Shown here: piece after piece, positions 41,794-53,511 of the stretch
Layout: every line of letters starts with the position of its first letter
Position numbering within the stretch: the stretch's first letter is position 1
Source: Stomoxys calcitrans
Lineage: Eukaryota > Arthropoda > Insecta > Diptera > Muscidae
Direction of reading: 5' to 3'
Assembly: GCF_963082655.1 (NCBI RefSeq)
Contig: NC_081554.1
Span: forward strand, 98,956,273-99,020,272
DNA length: 64,000 nucleotides
Notes under the pieces: generated by a model
Database searches by the model: none
What the model saw: the letters and a program-made list of their open reading frames with translations, nothing else
Told to the model about the DNA's origin: nothing
Program-made: the position numbers and the translations under genes

Positions 41794-43530
41794 CAGGTTT
41801 AATTCTATCGCTTTGTTCGTCAATTCTTTATAACGGAACACATTGGCATTAAACAGGCCTGAAATCGGTAATCGCCTTCCTCATTCGGCCGCTGGTTATA
41901 TTTACATGTTGAGTGTGTTTGTGTGTGTGTGTGTGTGAGAGAGTGTGTACATATTAAATATGTACATATTTGCTTAATATGCATATGTATTCTGCACAAA
42001 TGGACGGTTATTATATACTTGGCTATAAAGTCGTTAAAATTGTATTACTATTGGCTTTGCTTTTGTGGGCTTTTTCATGAATACTTTCATCAGTGTCGGC
42101 CATGATGTTGTGGAGATTTCAGTAAATTCCTTCTTAGATACTCCCATAATGATAAAATGAAACTGCATTGTTTATGGTTTGCCAGAGAGTCGGTGATTGT
42201 GGATCGAGGAAGTGGGGTGAATGTCTATGCAGATATGTGCAAACGCAATTACAAGGCACCGGTGCTGGTGCTGAGAGCAATGGGCGATGTTGGTCCCCCT
42301 GTGGATGCGTTGAAGATGCATGGTCTGCCCTGTAAGAATATCTTGTGACCAACTACCCATAAGATGAACTTAAAACTCGAACATTATCCACTTAAAATTG
42401 GAGCTGTTTCTACTGCTGCCGCTGCTGTTGATGATGTCAATGCAGCAGATGGCAACGTTGACGAGCATGAGGATAAGGTTGACGCTGATGACTCTGATGC
42501 TGACAATGGAAATGATGGTGACAATGGTGATTATGATGGCAGAGTAGACGATAATGATAGGTTATGGCTAAACTTTGAGAATCTTTACTTTATATTGCCC
42601 TGCTGGTCGAGGGTGGCGAGCCTTCGGTGCTTTCTTGCAGTAGGTTCTACTTCCATATCTACCACTGCTGTTGCCTTTTGTTGCTTTTGTATTCATACTT
42701 AAGATGAGTACTCTCTTATGATGATGACGGTTGTTGTTGTTGGCGATGCAGGCAGCTCTGTTGTTGCTACTGCTCTTCTTCTTTGTCAGTTGCATCAACT
42801 TCTTAGATTACAACCTGTTTCCGGTCTTTGTAAAGCTGCCATCAGAAATGTGGGTAAATGCCCCTTGTGACACCATGCAGTGTCAGAGTGGAGTGTATTT
42901 CATTCGCAATAGTGTTTGCTTGTGTGTGTCCGTATTAAGAAGGATGGGAAGGTGCGGCATGCGGCTAATGTGCCTTTATGAGAATGTCTGCAGAGAAATA
43001 TCGAATTGTCATCATCAGTGGCCTCATTATTGCCAGCATCATCTGCAAACATGCATATATAAAATCTACCAAATATGTATTTGCAAGCAAAGGGTTATTA
43101 TTTGAGGACTTTCATGGGGTTGCATGAACAGTTCTACATATATTTAAGCAACTCATCCACAAAGTTTTTGAAACCTACTACTTTTGGATGGGTGTTATGT
43201 TTTGTTATTCTGTTTGCAACGCGTTGAATTCCTTTCCAAATATAGCGTTAAAACGAGTATAACCCAAGTGTAAAAGAGGGTTATAGTTAATATTGAAGAG
43301 ATTGGTTTGTTTTGCTTTTATTGTTTGAAAAAAAAATTTAATTGTTTTACAAAACAAAAATACAAACAAAGGGAAATACTAAGTCATTGCAAATGCTCCC
43401 AATAATATATTGTGGATAACGAAATCATATTCCTTTTTGATGAGTCCACAAATATAGAGTTTGCATATCGTACGAGTATCTATGACAAAAAGAATCGACC
43501 TTGTATGTTCCCTATTATAGGATTAGATTA
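41794..43530. other. Stretch with (TG)n and GC-richer open-frame cluster
   Basis: A (GT)n microsatellite lies at about 41911-41936. At 42130-43105 G+C is higher and three plus-strand frames follow one another (42157-42348; 42364-42702 with an Asp/Asn-rich, GAT-repeat-like part; and 42746-43105). Codon-repeat character suggests low-complexity origin for the second. No domain was recognised. Confidence 0.3.
42746..43105 (+). CDS. Candidate small secreted Cys-rich ORF, 119 aa, unrecognised
   Basis: From the ATG at 42746 the frame begins with a strongly hydrophobic leader (MQAALLLLLLFFFVSC) that would serve as a signal peptide. It is followed by a segment with about a dozen cysteines (for example APCDTMQC, VCLCV, NVCREISNC). 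The leader is encoded by CTG/CTT-rich simple sequence, so it may be a chance product. No known family was recognised, and no splice sites or expression evidence are available. Confidence 0.15.
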   Translation: MQAALLLLLLFFFVSCINFLDYNLFPVFVKLPSEMWVNAPCDTMQCQSGVYFIRNSVCLCVSVLRRMGRCGMRLMCLYENVCREISNCHHQWPHYCQHHLQTCIYKIYQICICKQRVII

Positions 43531-43539
43531 TTTACCAAA

Positions 43540-44953
43540 AACCCGCATTTTGTCGCTTATTTTGTATGGGGAAAAATAACACGCAGGAGATGTCCCCTAT
43601 GTAGGCAGTGCATTGCGTTGGCAAGTGGAAAGTTAGGATTAAGACACTAGGATGATATTGGGAGTAGTGTTTGTTGACCTTTGTTTTAAATTTCTGAATG
43701 GCATAGTCAGGTGGAAAGGCATTGGTAGGATCCAGCATACGAACAGTTGGGGCACAAAAGTAATTATCTCTATAGTGCATGGACCGGTCAGCTAGCCAAC
43801 CAATAACAAACGGTTGTGAGTTCGTACAAAGTCTAGTATATTTAACAAATATCCTTGCATCAAAAAAATTAAAGCTAATATCTGTAGAGCACCCACCATG
43901 GAACAGCTTCACACAACCCACATTACGACGATGCTCAAGGGAAACAATAAAGTTGGATACCCTTCCGTCGCCAATCAACACCAGTGCACTTCTTTGAACG
44001 CGGTCCTGAAGTTTCAACGATGATTTGGAAGCTCCACCCCCCACACATGTGAATTATATTCCATCTTCGGCCTGTCGTAGGTTTTAAAGATATTGAGAAG
44101 GTCAGAGGGAGTGAAGAACATGGTTTGACCAATGGACATCACATTGTATCTTCTTGCCCAGAAAATCCAGAGGATCAGACTTCTCAACATATATACCGTC
44201 GACAGATATTGACGATTGCATTGAGTCAGCGAATCGGTTGTGTGACAACAAACAACACTGGCCAGCAAATCCTGGCAGAGTTTCACATCTATAAGCCTTC
44301 TGTCTTCAGCTTCCCGAAGACTTGGTCTATGGTCGAATGAGTATGAATGACAAAAACTGCTGTAATCAGCAAATGAGTAGATTGGATTCGGAGTCTGGAA
44401 GATGAGAAATATAGACAGAGAAAGGACAAAACCTTGTAGTACACATGCGGTCAATTTGTATTTATTGGATTCATAGTGCGGTCCTCAAGAAAACTCGTCA
44501 TAAATCGAAAGAAGTCATTGCCAACTCCAAAAGTGTTTAGCTTTGATATAAGTGTGCCGTGCCAGAAACTGATAGATAGAGTGACACCAACGTTCCGCAA
44601 AAACGCCATCAGATCTCCCATGGAGCGATTTTTGCGGAAACCTGTCTTTCGCTGAGAAGACCATTGGACTTAAAATTCTGCACAATATGGTGGTTGACGC
44701 GGAGCAAATCTCTATTGTTTGGTAAATCGCAGGGTTGTTCGCCTGGTCCTTTTTGGTTATCGGCTGAACGTTCGGAACCTTCCAACACGCTGGAACGACT
44801 CCCACACGGTAAATAAGGTTGAAAAGATTGTGAAGTGGACGAGCAAACGTCGAAGAACACTTACATAGAGCAAATGTCGATAAACCATCCGGGCCCGAGG
44901 ATTTATTTACGTCGCGATTCGCAAATGTCTCTTTAAACCCTCGCATTCGGAAA
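43540..44953 (-). pseudogene. LINE RT and C-terminal region (Jockey/CR1-group), dead
   Basis: Minus-strand fragments in order: NKSSGPDGLSTFALCKCSS (RT start) with GVVPACWKVPNVQPI; a decayed VLQGFVLS...SFADYSSFCHSYSFDHRPS region in which the catalytic ADD is changed; FTPSDLLNIFKTYDRPKMEYNSHVW; and RVQRSALVLIGDGRVSNFIVSLEHRRNVG, ending with PDYAIQKFKTKVNKHYSQY. Several frameshifts and stops are present. The upstream portion continues at 46402-46680 beyond a DNA-transposon insertion: the LINE is split at TA (44954-44955/46400-46401). Confidence 0.85.
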
Positions 44954-44955
44954 TA

Positions 44956-46399
44956 CAGTTGGACTTCGATTATTTACTACAGGTCCAATGATAACCAATC
45001 CTATGATAACGGAAAAAGCTTAAATATTTCACCCATCTAGGCGTAAAATAGATTAAATTTAGCCGATGGATCAGGGTGCAATATGCAGCTTTAAAAGCAA
45101 TTATCGAAAAATTTATCTACTAGTGTTTCAGATATAGAAATGGCAGATAACTTTCATCCGATAATGCAACATAAATATCAAATGTAACAAACCATTTCAT
45201 CAATAAAGAAATGGGAATATAGTTTAGTTGCTATTTTGTCTATTGACGAAACTATAGATATTACAAACGCCACAGATAAGACTCAGAAGAAAAATAGTTC
45301 AGACGAATCTCAGGACGATTATGTCTTTACAGGAAGCAATCCATGGTTCCACAAAATTTTTTGACAAATGATCTTAAACATTTATGTTAAAACTGTATAA
45401 AAATAAAGGGTAATGTTTTAGCTATTATCGTTCTGGCAGCAGTGGTTTAAACAGCGCACACACGTTTCGTGTTTTGTTTTATTGTCAAACATCTTCAGTT
45501 TGGTCTATATTTAACAATGAATCGTCTTACAAACGAACAACGCTTGCAAATTATTGAATTTTTTTCATCAAAATGCGTGCTCTGTTAAGAAAGTTCATCG
45601 CGCGCTCATTTGTTCTTTCATGTGTTCAGCGACGAAGCTCATTTTTAGCTCAATGGGTACGTAAATAAGTAGAATTGTCGATTTTGGAATGAAGACCAGC
45701 CAGAAGCATTCCAAGAGCTACCAATGCGGTTTATGGGCTGGTGGCATCATTGCACCGTACTTCTTCAAAGATGATGGGAATCATAAGGTAACTGTGAATG
45801 GTGATCGCTACCTTGAGATGATATTCAACTTTTTTTTGCCCAAAATACAAGAACTTGACTTGCATGACATGTGGTTGCAACAAGTCGGTGCCACAAACCA
45901 CACAGCACGAGTAGCAATGGACTGATTGAGATGCGAGTTCGGTGAACATTTTATTTCACGATCGGGACCGGTCAATTGGCCGCCTAGATCGTGCGATTGA
46001 ACGCCTTTAGACTATTTTTGGTGGGGCTATGTTAAAGCTCATGTCTAAACATACAATCCCTCTTCAATTGTCGCATTGGAAGACAACATTGAAGCATTTA
46101 TTCGTGAGATACTGGCCGAATGTTGGAGAGAGTATGCCAAAATTTGACTAAGCAGATTGACTATTTAAGGCGCAGTCACGGCCAACGTTTCAATGTAACT
46201 TAATCTTCAAACATTAAATTATATGGACCGTACTATCTTAAGATTTCATACATTTTTCTGAACTTAATGTGTTGTTTTTTAAACTTTAAACTTAAACTAT
46301 AGCTCTTAAAAATCACCGTTTATTATTCCATTATCTGTGAAAATCGATTATCCGTAATGCCCCTAGTCCCGAGCATCCCGGATAATCGAGGTCCGACTG
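44956..46399 (+). mobile_element. Pogo/Tigger-like DNA transposon remnant, host of a mariner
   Basis: Terminal inverted repeats: left CAGTTGGACTTCGATTATTT, right the reverse complement of ATAATCGAGGTCCGACTG, flanked by TA on both sides. These termini (CAGTCGGACCTCGATTATCC type) are those of pogo/Tigger elements. The interior at 45.0-45.36 kb has only an acidic C-terminal-like fragment (DETIDITNATDKTQKKNSSDES), so it cannot transpose autonomously. It interrupts a minus-strand LINE and is interrupted by a mariner. Confidence 0.8.
45406..46320 (+). mobile_element. Mariner (rosa/DD41D-like) copy 2, 915 bp, internally deleted
   Basis: Flanked by TA (45404-45405 and 46321-46322). Termini: left AAGGGTAATGTTTTAGC, right the reverse complement of GCTCTTAAAAATCACCGTT. 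The transposase remnant starts MNRLTNEQRLQIIEFF (ATG 45517), then jumps after the HRAL-equivalent region to FSDEAHF. It then shows WAGGIIAPYFFKDD, NFFLPKIQELDLHDMWLQQ and an SCD...LD block in shifting frames, with a premature stop after VAMD at 45923-45925. The N-terminal deletion has the same left breakpoint as copy 1. Placement in the DD41D rosa group rests on the motif spacing recalled for intact relatives. Confidence 0.85.
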
Positions 46400-46401
46400 T
46401 A

Positions 46402-46680
46402 TATTTAAGGCATCATCTTTAACAAGACTTGGGATATCCGACAAGTTGAATTTAACTCTTTTAAGAAATTTCCAGAAGCTCTTAATTCCCTTGGAGAAGC
46501 AATAAATTTGGCAAGTTGACGTTGTTCGTGTAGAAACTTTTCGGGCCTAAGCACCCTGGCACACAAAGTTCTTTTCCGTTTTGCACAACCGTACAGTATT
46601 GGGATTTCTGATTAAACACCAATTCCTGAAAGCCTTCTCATTCGTTCTGACAACCTCCCTGCAAACCTAATGACGACCTC
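46402..46680 (-). pseudogene. Upstream part of the split LINE (continuation of 43540-44953)
   Basis: On the minus strand, decayed pre-RT sequence (AKFIASPRELRASGNFLKELNS-like frames) leads into the insertion point. Removing the 44956-46399 transposon and one TA joins it to the frame that precedes NKSSGPDG. The 5' part of the LINE is absent beyond about 46680. Confidence 0.6.
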
Positions 46681-46888
46681 TGAAAAACATTTATTTAGAA
46701 TTAAAATGATTAATTTTTTGCTTTTGTTGAAATTGGTTTTGTTTTTTTGGATGAGTGTTAGTGTTGATCAATATTAAAATACAAAGCATTTAGCGGAATG
46801 GCGTTTTATTTGTCCATAAGCTAGCGACTCCCCTAGATTGGCAAATAAAACAGACCAAATATTTTTTATTTAGTTTTTGCATTTCCTA
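46681..46888. other. Short AT-rich stretch
   Basis: No feature recognised. Confidence 0.4.
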
Positions 46889-47480
46889 CACCCAGAGAAA
46901 ATTGATACCAAACGTGCACATTTCAATACCATACGGTATTGATAGTAAAGCAACACCTTATGGTACAAAAACAATACCGGATAGTATGTATGAAATATGA
47001 AATCATGAATACCGTTTTATTTCGATTATTTATGTTAATAATTACAGAAAGTAATGTTACACCATGACCAACTTCAATTCTTTGTATTTAGCAATTGATT
47101 CCATATCCATCGATTTCCAGAAGTGTTTTTCATATGAATACACTTACACGTTTTCCAAACAATGGACTATCATTTTTTTTTGATGTAGAATGTCCTAAGA
47201 ATTTGTACGATTTCGATTTTCACCGCTTTCGAGTTTTTACGCTCTCAAATTGTATTAAACCATTTGTTTGACAAATAATTTATAATGGCGGCAGTATTTG
47301 AAGTACAAAGCTCAACGACACCTCTGGCCCTAGAATAAAAATATAATTGTGGCGCCGTGAATTCGTAATAGCCTCCTTTGTCTGATATTGATGCCAAATG
47401 GTATTAAAAACCTTTGCCAATGATGCGAACAGAATAATTCCAGGCGATATTGGCAAAGAACTTCAATTTTTCTAGCAGTG
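46889..47480 (+). mobile_element. MITE, about 592 bp, TA-flanked, imperfect terminal repeats
   Basis: Left terminus CACCCAGAGAAAATTGATACC, right terminus the reverse complement of CTTCAATTTTTCTAGCAGTG. The ends match approximately and both are bordered by TA (46887-46888, 47481-47482). Internal ATACCATACGGTATTG-type palindromic words occur near the left end. No transposase. A second partial copy lies at 15330-15418. Confidence 0.6.
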
Positions 47481-47482
47481 TA

Positions 47483-50224
47483 GAAAAAGAAAATATGTAA
47501 GCCCTTGTTAGATTACTTTGCGATATTTCAATACTTAAAATAAGCATTTTTTTTGGAGGGGGGTGTGTTGTCTAGTCGTTGTTCGAGGTTTTCAGATTGC
47601 CACGGTGTTCCCATCCTTCTATTGATTGCTGTAAATATATTCGTTTGCCTCTTAAACGTATTCCTCCTACTCACTCCGTGAACATGTTCCCAATTCCCCA
47701 TTGCTACTGATTTTGATTTCTATTTTTGCACTTCTTTCTTTCCCCTTTTTTTACTTCTTGTTTCCCTCAGCGGCTTTTGTGGCACATTCTGTCAAGCGTT
47801 GTATACCTTATTTTGAAAATGATTTACCACATCCATAATTAGGGAGTTGGGTTCTTTCCATTTTTGTGCTCGCCTCAATTCATCACCAACAGCTTTTCAT
47901 CTCCCTCCTTGTGATTTGTTTTGCGGTAAGATTGTGCAGAGAAGTGAAGAACAAGAAGAAGAAAACAAAGCCTCCAAGTACGAAAAACGCCAAAAATACA
48001 ATCCACGATGCGACGAGTGCTTGTCTCACACGCCTTGTTTGGCATTTAAAGCTGCCAACGAACAATGGTTCAGAGGTGGTTGCTTGGATCGGTTCTGTTC
48101 ATGGTTGGAGGCAACTGCTTCCTCTTCTTCTGTTTGTTGTGTTCGAGAGTTTTCTTGGGCTGCTTGCCAGCTTTTTTTTGATTGCCCGAAAAGCAGTTAT
48201 TAACTTATTAAACATAATTAAATGAAACTTCACACCATTGTTTATATGGATATGAGGAGGGAATCTTTGGGAAACAGGCATTATGCACAAATCATACCTC
48301 CAAACGGCCGACAGAGAGCAATCCTCTTTGTATATGTGGGGGAAAAATAAATGTCTATTATCGCTGTTTTTTCCGCTGTATAATTTTCACACCAAAACAG
48401 GAATGGCTTTGTATTTTCCGCAACGCCAACCAACCAACCAGCCAGCCAGCCCTAAGCGGGAGGGGAAGCTGCTAAATTTAAGGCAAAAATATTCTCAAAA
48501 TAGTTAAAAAATGTAATTAATAACGAAGGTTAACCGAGGTTATATGCTGCCTTAAAGAATTTCCATTTCCTCCCAATATCTCTCGAAACTTGCAACATTT
48601 GCCATTTGTATGCCCACCCCCTGTCTCCAAGCACACTCATGCCAATTATTAATATAATTTGTAATAAAAATAATTAGAATGAAATAATAATCATAACAAA
48701 AATAACAATAAAAAGTTTTTATGTGTTACTAAAAAATTTTCTTTTCTTCCATTTTAGGTATGTAAGTCAAGTCGAAAACTTGGTTGAGGCAACCAGAAAA
48801 AAACCCAAACAACATAAAATTTTACAGTAAGTACGATGCTATAAAAGGTAAAAAAAAACAACCAACATTAGCAACATCACGCAGAATAATTAAATGCCTA
48901 ATTGAAACGAGTACTGAATGGGATAAATGTTTGTAGGCTTGGCAATAAAACCAGAAAACGGCAGTATTCCTACTCACTGCTTTACTTTAGAGAAAGGGGG
49001 AAGTCTAAGGGGATCCGTATCAGGCATGATTGGAGGTGCAACTCGGAAGCAAATCTAAATGCATTATACTTTTCATCAAAAATGTGTCATATTTGATGTT
49101 CAAGTCGTAAAATTTCACATTAAGCATCATTTGATTAATAATGCGCCATTTTGCAATTATTTTTAGGGTATCTCGAAAGTAAAAATGACAAAATCTACAT
49201 CTCCTAAGTGGTCTCCTTGGGCTTTTTGGAATAATTTAGATGAGCAAACTGATCGAAAATATTTTTTTTTTTAAGGAGCATTAAATTCGTAACAAGGCCG
49301 AGACAAATTTTTGTATGCCCTCCATTGTGAACCTTTAACCAATCTTGTATTGACATTAAACCAGAGTAGTATTAAAATCAATTTAAACTTGAATACTTCA
49401 TCAAATTGTAAACCTTTGTATAAAAAGTAAAGCTTCCGCTTCATGGTCATAAAAGATATAGGTGCTCGATTTATTTCTAGACCGATTTCAGTACATCCCT
49501 TGAAATGACATTGTATAATGAGACATGTGTCACTCTGGTTTGTGCAGAAGACCGGTAAGATTCTGGTATAAAAGTTCATCCATTCTACGGTATCTAATAT
49601 TTGCTATCTGTTGAATCGAACTGTTGTCTTTAAAGTTGAAAGGTTATTTTTTATTTTGTGAAAAATCGAAATATAAACGCGAATATTAATATCTAACAGT
49701 TTCATGCTTGGGCAATTCAAGAATGGCAGATTACCGGAACTAAATTGACTCAAACAAGTCAAAGGCATTAATTCCGTTCGGGCCAAATCATCATAATACG
49801 GTGAATCAATTGTGAACCCATAGCAGCTAAATCGAAATATTGTCCCATTGGGACCAAACTCGGCACAGAGGTCGAGTCATCAAATACAATTCACTGTTTA
49901 AGACGGTGAAACTGAATATTGGTCTTTATGGTAGCTTTATTTAAATATAGGTCTTTTTCCACCTCCTTCTTTGGGAAGGATATGCAAGAGTCTAATATAA
50001 CTTCCTTTGACTCAAAACCTTCTTAGACCCAAAAACTTAAATCGGAAGATCCGTATATTTATATAGCAGTTATATCCATTCTTGTTTGAATCTTTGAGTG
50101 GAGCGGACGTATTTTTATATCGCTCCGCAAAAATTTTTTGTATCTCATAATGGGTAGTTATTTTCGGAGAAATTTTTTAAGTCACTCAAGGATATCTACG
50201 ATAGTGTCATCCATTAGGCGGTTG
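47483..50224. other. Unassigned stretch; CCAACCAGCC simple repeat
   Basis: At 47847-48225 two overlapping plus-strand frames of about 119 codons occur. One (from 47866) starts with a signal-peptide-like segment and has a second hydrophobic stretch, but no family was recognised. A CCAA/CCAG simple repeat lies at about 48428-48452. Worn 'ctaaatcgaaatat/ttatatagcagttatatcc' words near 49.8-50.1 kb may be family B/A debris. Confidence 0.3.
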
Positions 50225-51324
50225 ATGATCTGCGTCTGTTTCCAGTGGAGCGCAGATCTAGAGCCCCGAAGTGGGCTTGAATAGACTCCAAAAACTCAAC
50301 AGATGCGGTGGTGGTAGCATGTTGTCTGCTACTGAAACGCCTACTAGTGGAGCGGTAGCGTCAGGCTCCACTAGCCGACAGATGACTGGTCAGCAGGAGC
50401 TTTCGAACCTATTGTATCTTCGTGTGCCTATAATTTGCCTAGGTCATCGGGCTTTTCTGACAAACCAATACGCTCTTTAATAGGTTGGAATAATAAAAGA
50501 CACATTGCTCTCAGGTTTATTGAGAGGCTTGTTGTGAATGGTCCTACGACTCTAACCGATAAAGAGATAGACTCCTTTAATTGGGCTCGGAGATTCGCTG
50601 AACGGCCTACACCAAAGGCTACACGATTAGAATCGGAAACGGCACCGCAGTCAGCCAAAAGGCTGCATCCTATGGCCAAAAGAGCAAAGGCGAACAAAAG
50701 TAATATGGGTCCATGGACCTTTGCTTATGTCGCAAAGGACAAGGGTAGCTGTCGACAAGGGAGAATGAGCTGCATACCTAGAAATAATTCGACAGCAGCA
50801 CCTAGTGATGCATCTAAGGAGGAATCGTTCAAACCGCAAGTATCCGGTGTTCTGAGGAAGAGTGGTTCCACTGCTTTCTCAATTGCCACTGGATGCAGCA
50901 GGAAACTCATCAGGACAAGATCGAACGAATCTTGAAAGGATGAAGGCAGACTCAGAAGAAGAGGCTAACACGACAATCTTAACTATGGTCCGGTTTCTGC
51001 AGATAAATCTCCGCCATTGTAAGTCCGCTTCGGCGGCACAAAAGTCCTTGTTGGCCAGAGGATTTGAGGTGGTTCTTATTCAGGAGCCATGTGTGTGTGG
51101 AGGAATGGTTCATGGACTAAGAATTCCGCGATTTAAATTACTCGAGGGTCTGGGGAATGGGACTCACAGAGCCTGTATTCTTGCATAGAGTAGTGGAAAT
51201 GTTTTTTTCTTCCGTCGCTTAGCACTGAAGATGCAATAGTAGCAAGCCTTTAAATAAATAAGTCTCATTACTGGCTGGCTTCTCTTTATACGACACATGT
51301 TTCAGAGATGCCGCCTTCAAGCCT

Positions 51325-51430
51325 TAAGTTGTTGTTGTTGTAGCAGTGTGTTATACACTGAGACGGTAGCCCTTGCCGATGAAGAACTCCATCGGGTCAA
51401 TCCGGTACGTACAATCGGCTACCATGGGAT
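51325..51430. repeat. Foreign repeat inside the LOA element
   Basis: Begins with a GTTGTTGTTGTAGCAGTGTG run and continues 'ttatacactgagacggtagcccttgccgatgaa', interrupting the endonuclease region. It resembles a dispersed fly repeat I remember without a name. Ends uncertain. Confidence 0.4.
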
Positions 51431-52545
51431 TGAAGAACGAAGTGATGGTAATCCATATCACCAGATATGCGAAGGATAAAGACATAATGGTCAAGCGCAT
51501 AACGAAGGTCCTGAATGAATCGCTTGTGTTAGCACCTTCTAGTGCCATGCCAAGGGGCATACAGCGACCGCCATGGTGGACTCCAGAACTGGTTGGTCTA
51601 AGGAAGGACTGCAGAAAACTAGGACATCTATAAGGCTGGGCTTAGAAAATACAAGGGTGAGCTAAGATAGGCTAAAAACAAATCCTTGGTGGAATTCTAC
51701 AGCTCCGTGAATGATACATCTGAGGCCTCTAGGCTAAGGAAGATCTTTTTCTCGAGACCTATTACAGTGGCATATATTCTGAAGTGAGAGAATGCATGCA
51801 GTAGTAAACTATTCGTTGACGCGCATTTCCCGGGGAACTCTCCAGCGAACAACGTGGCTCTAGAAGAGGTTGTCACTGGTATCCTTTCATCGGAGACTAT
51901 TGGGCAAATTCTGTCTGAGCCGAAAATCCTTTGGGTGATAAGAAGTTTCGACTCCTTTAAGTCGTCAGGCCCTGACTGGCTCCTTGGCTTAGGCAGATAC
52001 ACTCTGTTTGTATCAGCATGTCATATATACCTGTTGGAATGGAGGGATACAAAGGTCATTTTCATTCCGAAAGCAGGAAGGCGAAAGATGTTCGCCCTAT
52101 TAGTTTGTCATCCTTCTTGCTGAAGTCTCTTGAGAGCTTGATAGAAACATATCTTAGGGCAAAGATCCCTGGGAATCGCCTGTATCGGAAGCAGCATGCA
52201 TATAGTAAGGGCAAGTCCCTTCACGACCTAGTCCACTAGGTTCTCTCGCTGTCTAGGAATATACAATGGTAGCATTTCTTTCAATAATGTAAAACTGACA
52301 TCAATCATGAAATAGTTGAAGTTTGTAGGCATCAACATTACCGTAAGAAAGTTTATTAATAACTTACTTACGAAAAGATACATTACGGCAGGCTTGGGAT
52401 CTGTAGATCTGAAAAGATGGGTGAGCAGATGGACACCTCAAGGAGGTGTACTGTGTCCTGTACTTTAGAACATAACAATATATTATTATGCCTGGGAGAA
52501 AAAGGTGAAATAGTGGTGGCGTATGCTGATGACTTGGTAATTGCG

Positions 52546-52568
52546 ATTAGGGGAAAGTTTCCCCTAAT
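52546..52568. repeat. Perfect 11-bp-arm palindrome at the LINE inversion junction
   Basis: ATTAGGGGAAA, one base, TTTCCCCTAAT. It lies exactly where plus-strand RT sequence gives way to minus-strand RNase H sequence, and may mark a fold-back or template switch. Confidence 0.75.
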
Positions 52569-52574
52569 GCTCAC

Positions 52575-53045
52575 AGCCCCCATCTATCTTTCGTTGCCCT
52601 TTTTGCCCGATCCAGAAGAATTAGCTTGCATATCACTGGAGCCATACCCACAGATTCCAGTTCCCTAGAATGTGTAAGATAATTCCTCGTTTCGCAAGCT
52701 CGTCCGCTTTACAATTCCCTGGGATAGCTCTGTGGCCCGGCACCCAGAACATTTGAATTGTGAACTGTTCAGCCATCTCGTTGAGAGATCTGCGACAGTC
52801 GAGGGCGGTTTTTGTATTCAGAAATACGTTGTCCAAGGATTTAATGGCTGCCTGGCTGTCGGAGAAGATATTTATGCCAGTCGTCGTAATGACATTATAT
52901 CTTAGCTATTCCACCACTTACTTAATTGCAAGGATCTCCGCTTGATACACACTGCAGTGTTCGGGTAACCTTATCGATATGACCCGTTCTAGATCTTTAG
53001 AGTATGTAACTTCTGTTTCCAGGGATATCGTAGTTCCTCATAGAT
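52575..53045 (-). pseudogene. LOA-type LINE RNase H domain, inverted piece
   Basis: The minus strand reads TEVTYSKDLERV...EHCSVYQAEILAIK (catalytic Glu), INIFSDSQAAIKSLDNVFLNTKTALDC (catalytic Asp) and FWVPGHRAIPGNCKADELAKRG, and ends near LILLDRAKRATKDRW. It is closely similar to the piece at 6790-7480. Stops and frameshifts are present. Orientation is opposite to the adjacent ORF1-RT portion. Confidence 0.85.
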
Positions 53046-53257
53046 TTTCTCATACACCTGGGCAACGATTTCCGTAAATATGGGCCCAATCGGTTTTTAA
53101 GTATTGATGTTGTAAAAATCGAAATATAGTTCAAAGAGGTATTGTAAAACCAATATACTCGTATGTATAAATCCAAACCGATTTCCTTCAAGCTTAAAAA
53201 TTTTCTTCTTTCGATCGGCCTGTTCGTTGATTTTAAACCACACTTTTGAGTTAAAAT

Positions 53258-53370
53258 TTCCCACTGTGCGCCGTTCGGACTCGGGTAAACTTGAATCGGA
53301 CAGCACACACTGATTTGCGTGAAGTTTGCCCCTGCTCCTTCATGGAAAGTTCATAGGTAAATTTGCATTT
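53258..53370 (+). mobile_element. SINE 3' fragment
   Basis: Matches the SINE body: 'cactgtgcgccgttcggactcgg', 'aacttgaatcggacagcac', 'gtgaagtttgcccctgctccttcatgg', 'ttcataggtaaatttgca'. The tRNA-like head is absent. Confidence 0.75.
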
Positions 53371-53511
53371 ATTCTCATATGGGAACAAAGCACAATTTTT
53401 ATAGTATTTGCTGACATTCGGGGTGCTGGGTTATGTTATTATTTCCAACACCCAGGTAAAGTAAGCCGCTATGGCTTTCCGACTTCTGATTTTAGTTCGT
53501 GCCCACCTAAC

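Larger units (their letters stand above)
50225..52570 (+). pseudogene. LOA-type LINE: ORF1, endonuclease start and RT remnants
   Basis: Plus-strand pieces in order: ORF1 in two frames (50225-50935) with SGFSDKPIRSLIGWNNKRHIA and IDSFNWARRFAE; the endonuclease start MVRFLQINLRHCKSASAAQ...EVVLIQEP (50985-51110); a remnant with RPPWWTPELVGLRKDCRKL (51550-51630); RT approach SSGPDWLLGL, then VIFIPKAGR (51960-52080); DVRPISLSSFLLKSLESLI (52085-52145); and HNNILLCLGEKGEIVVAYADD (52470-52535). Frameshifts, stops, internal deletions and a foreign insertion near 51330-51430 make it a pseudogene. It ends abruptly at a palindrome, after which RNase H of the same kind of element lies inverted. Confidence 0.85.
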
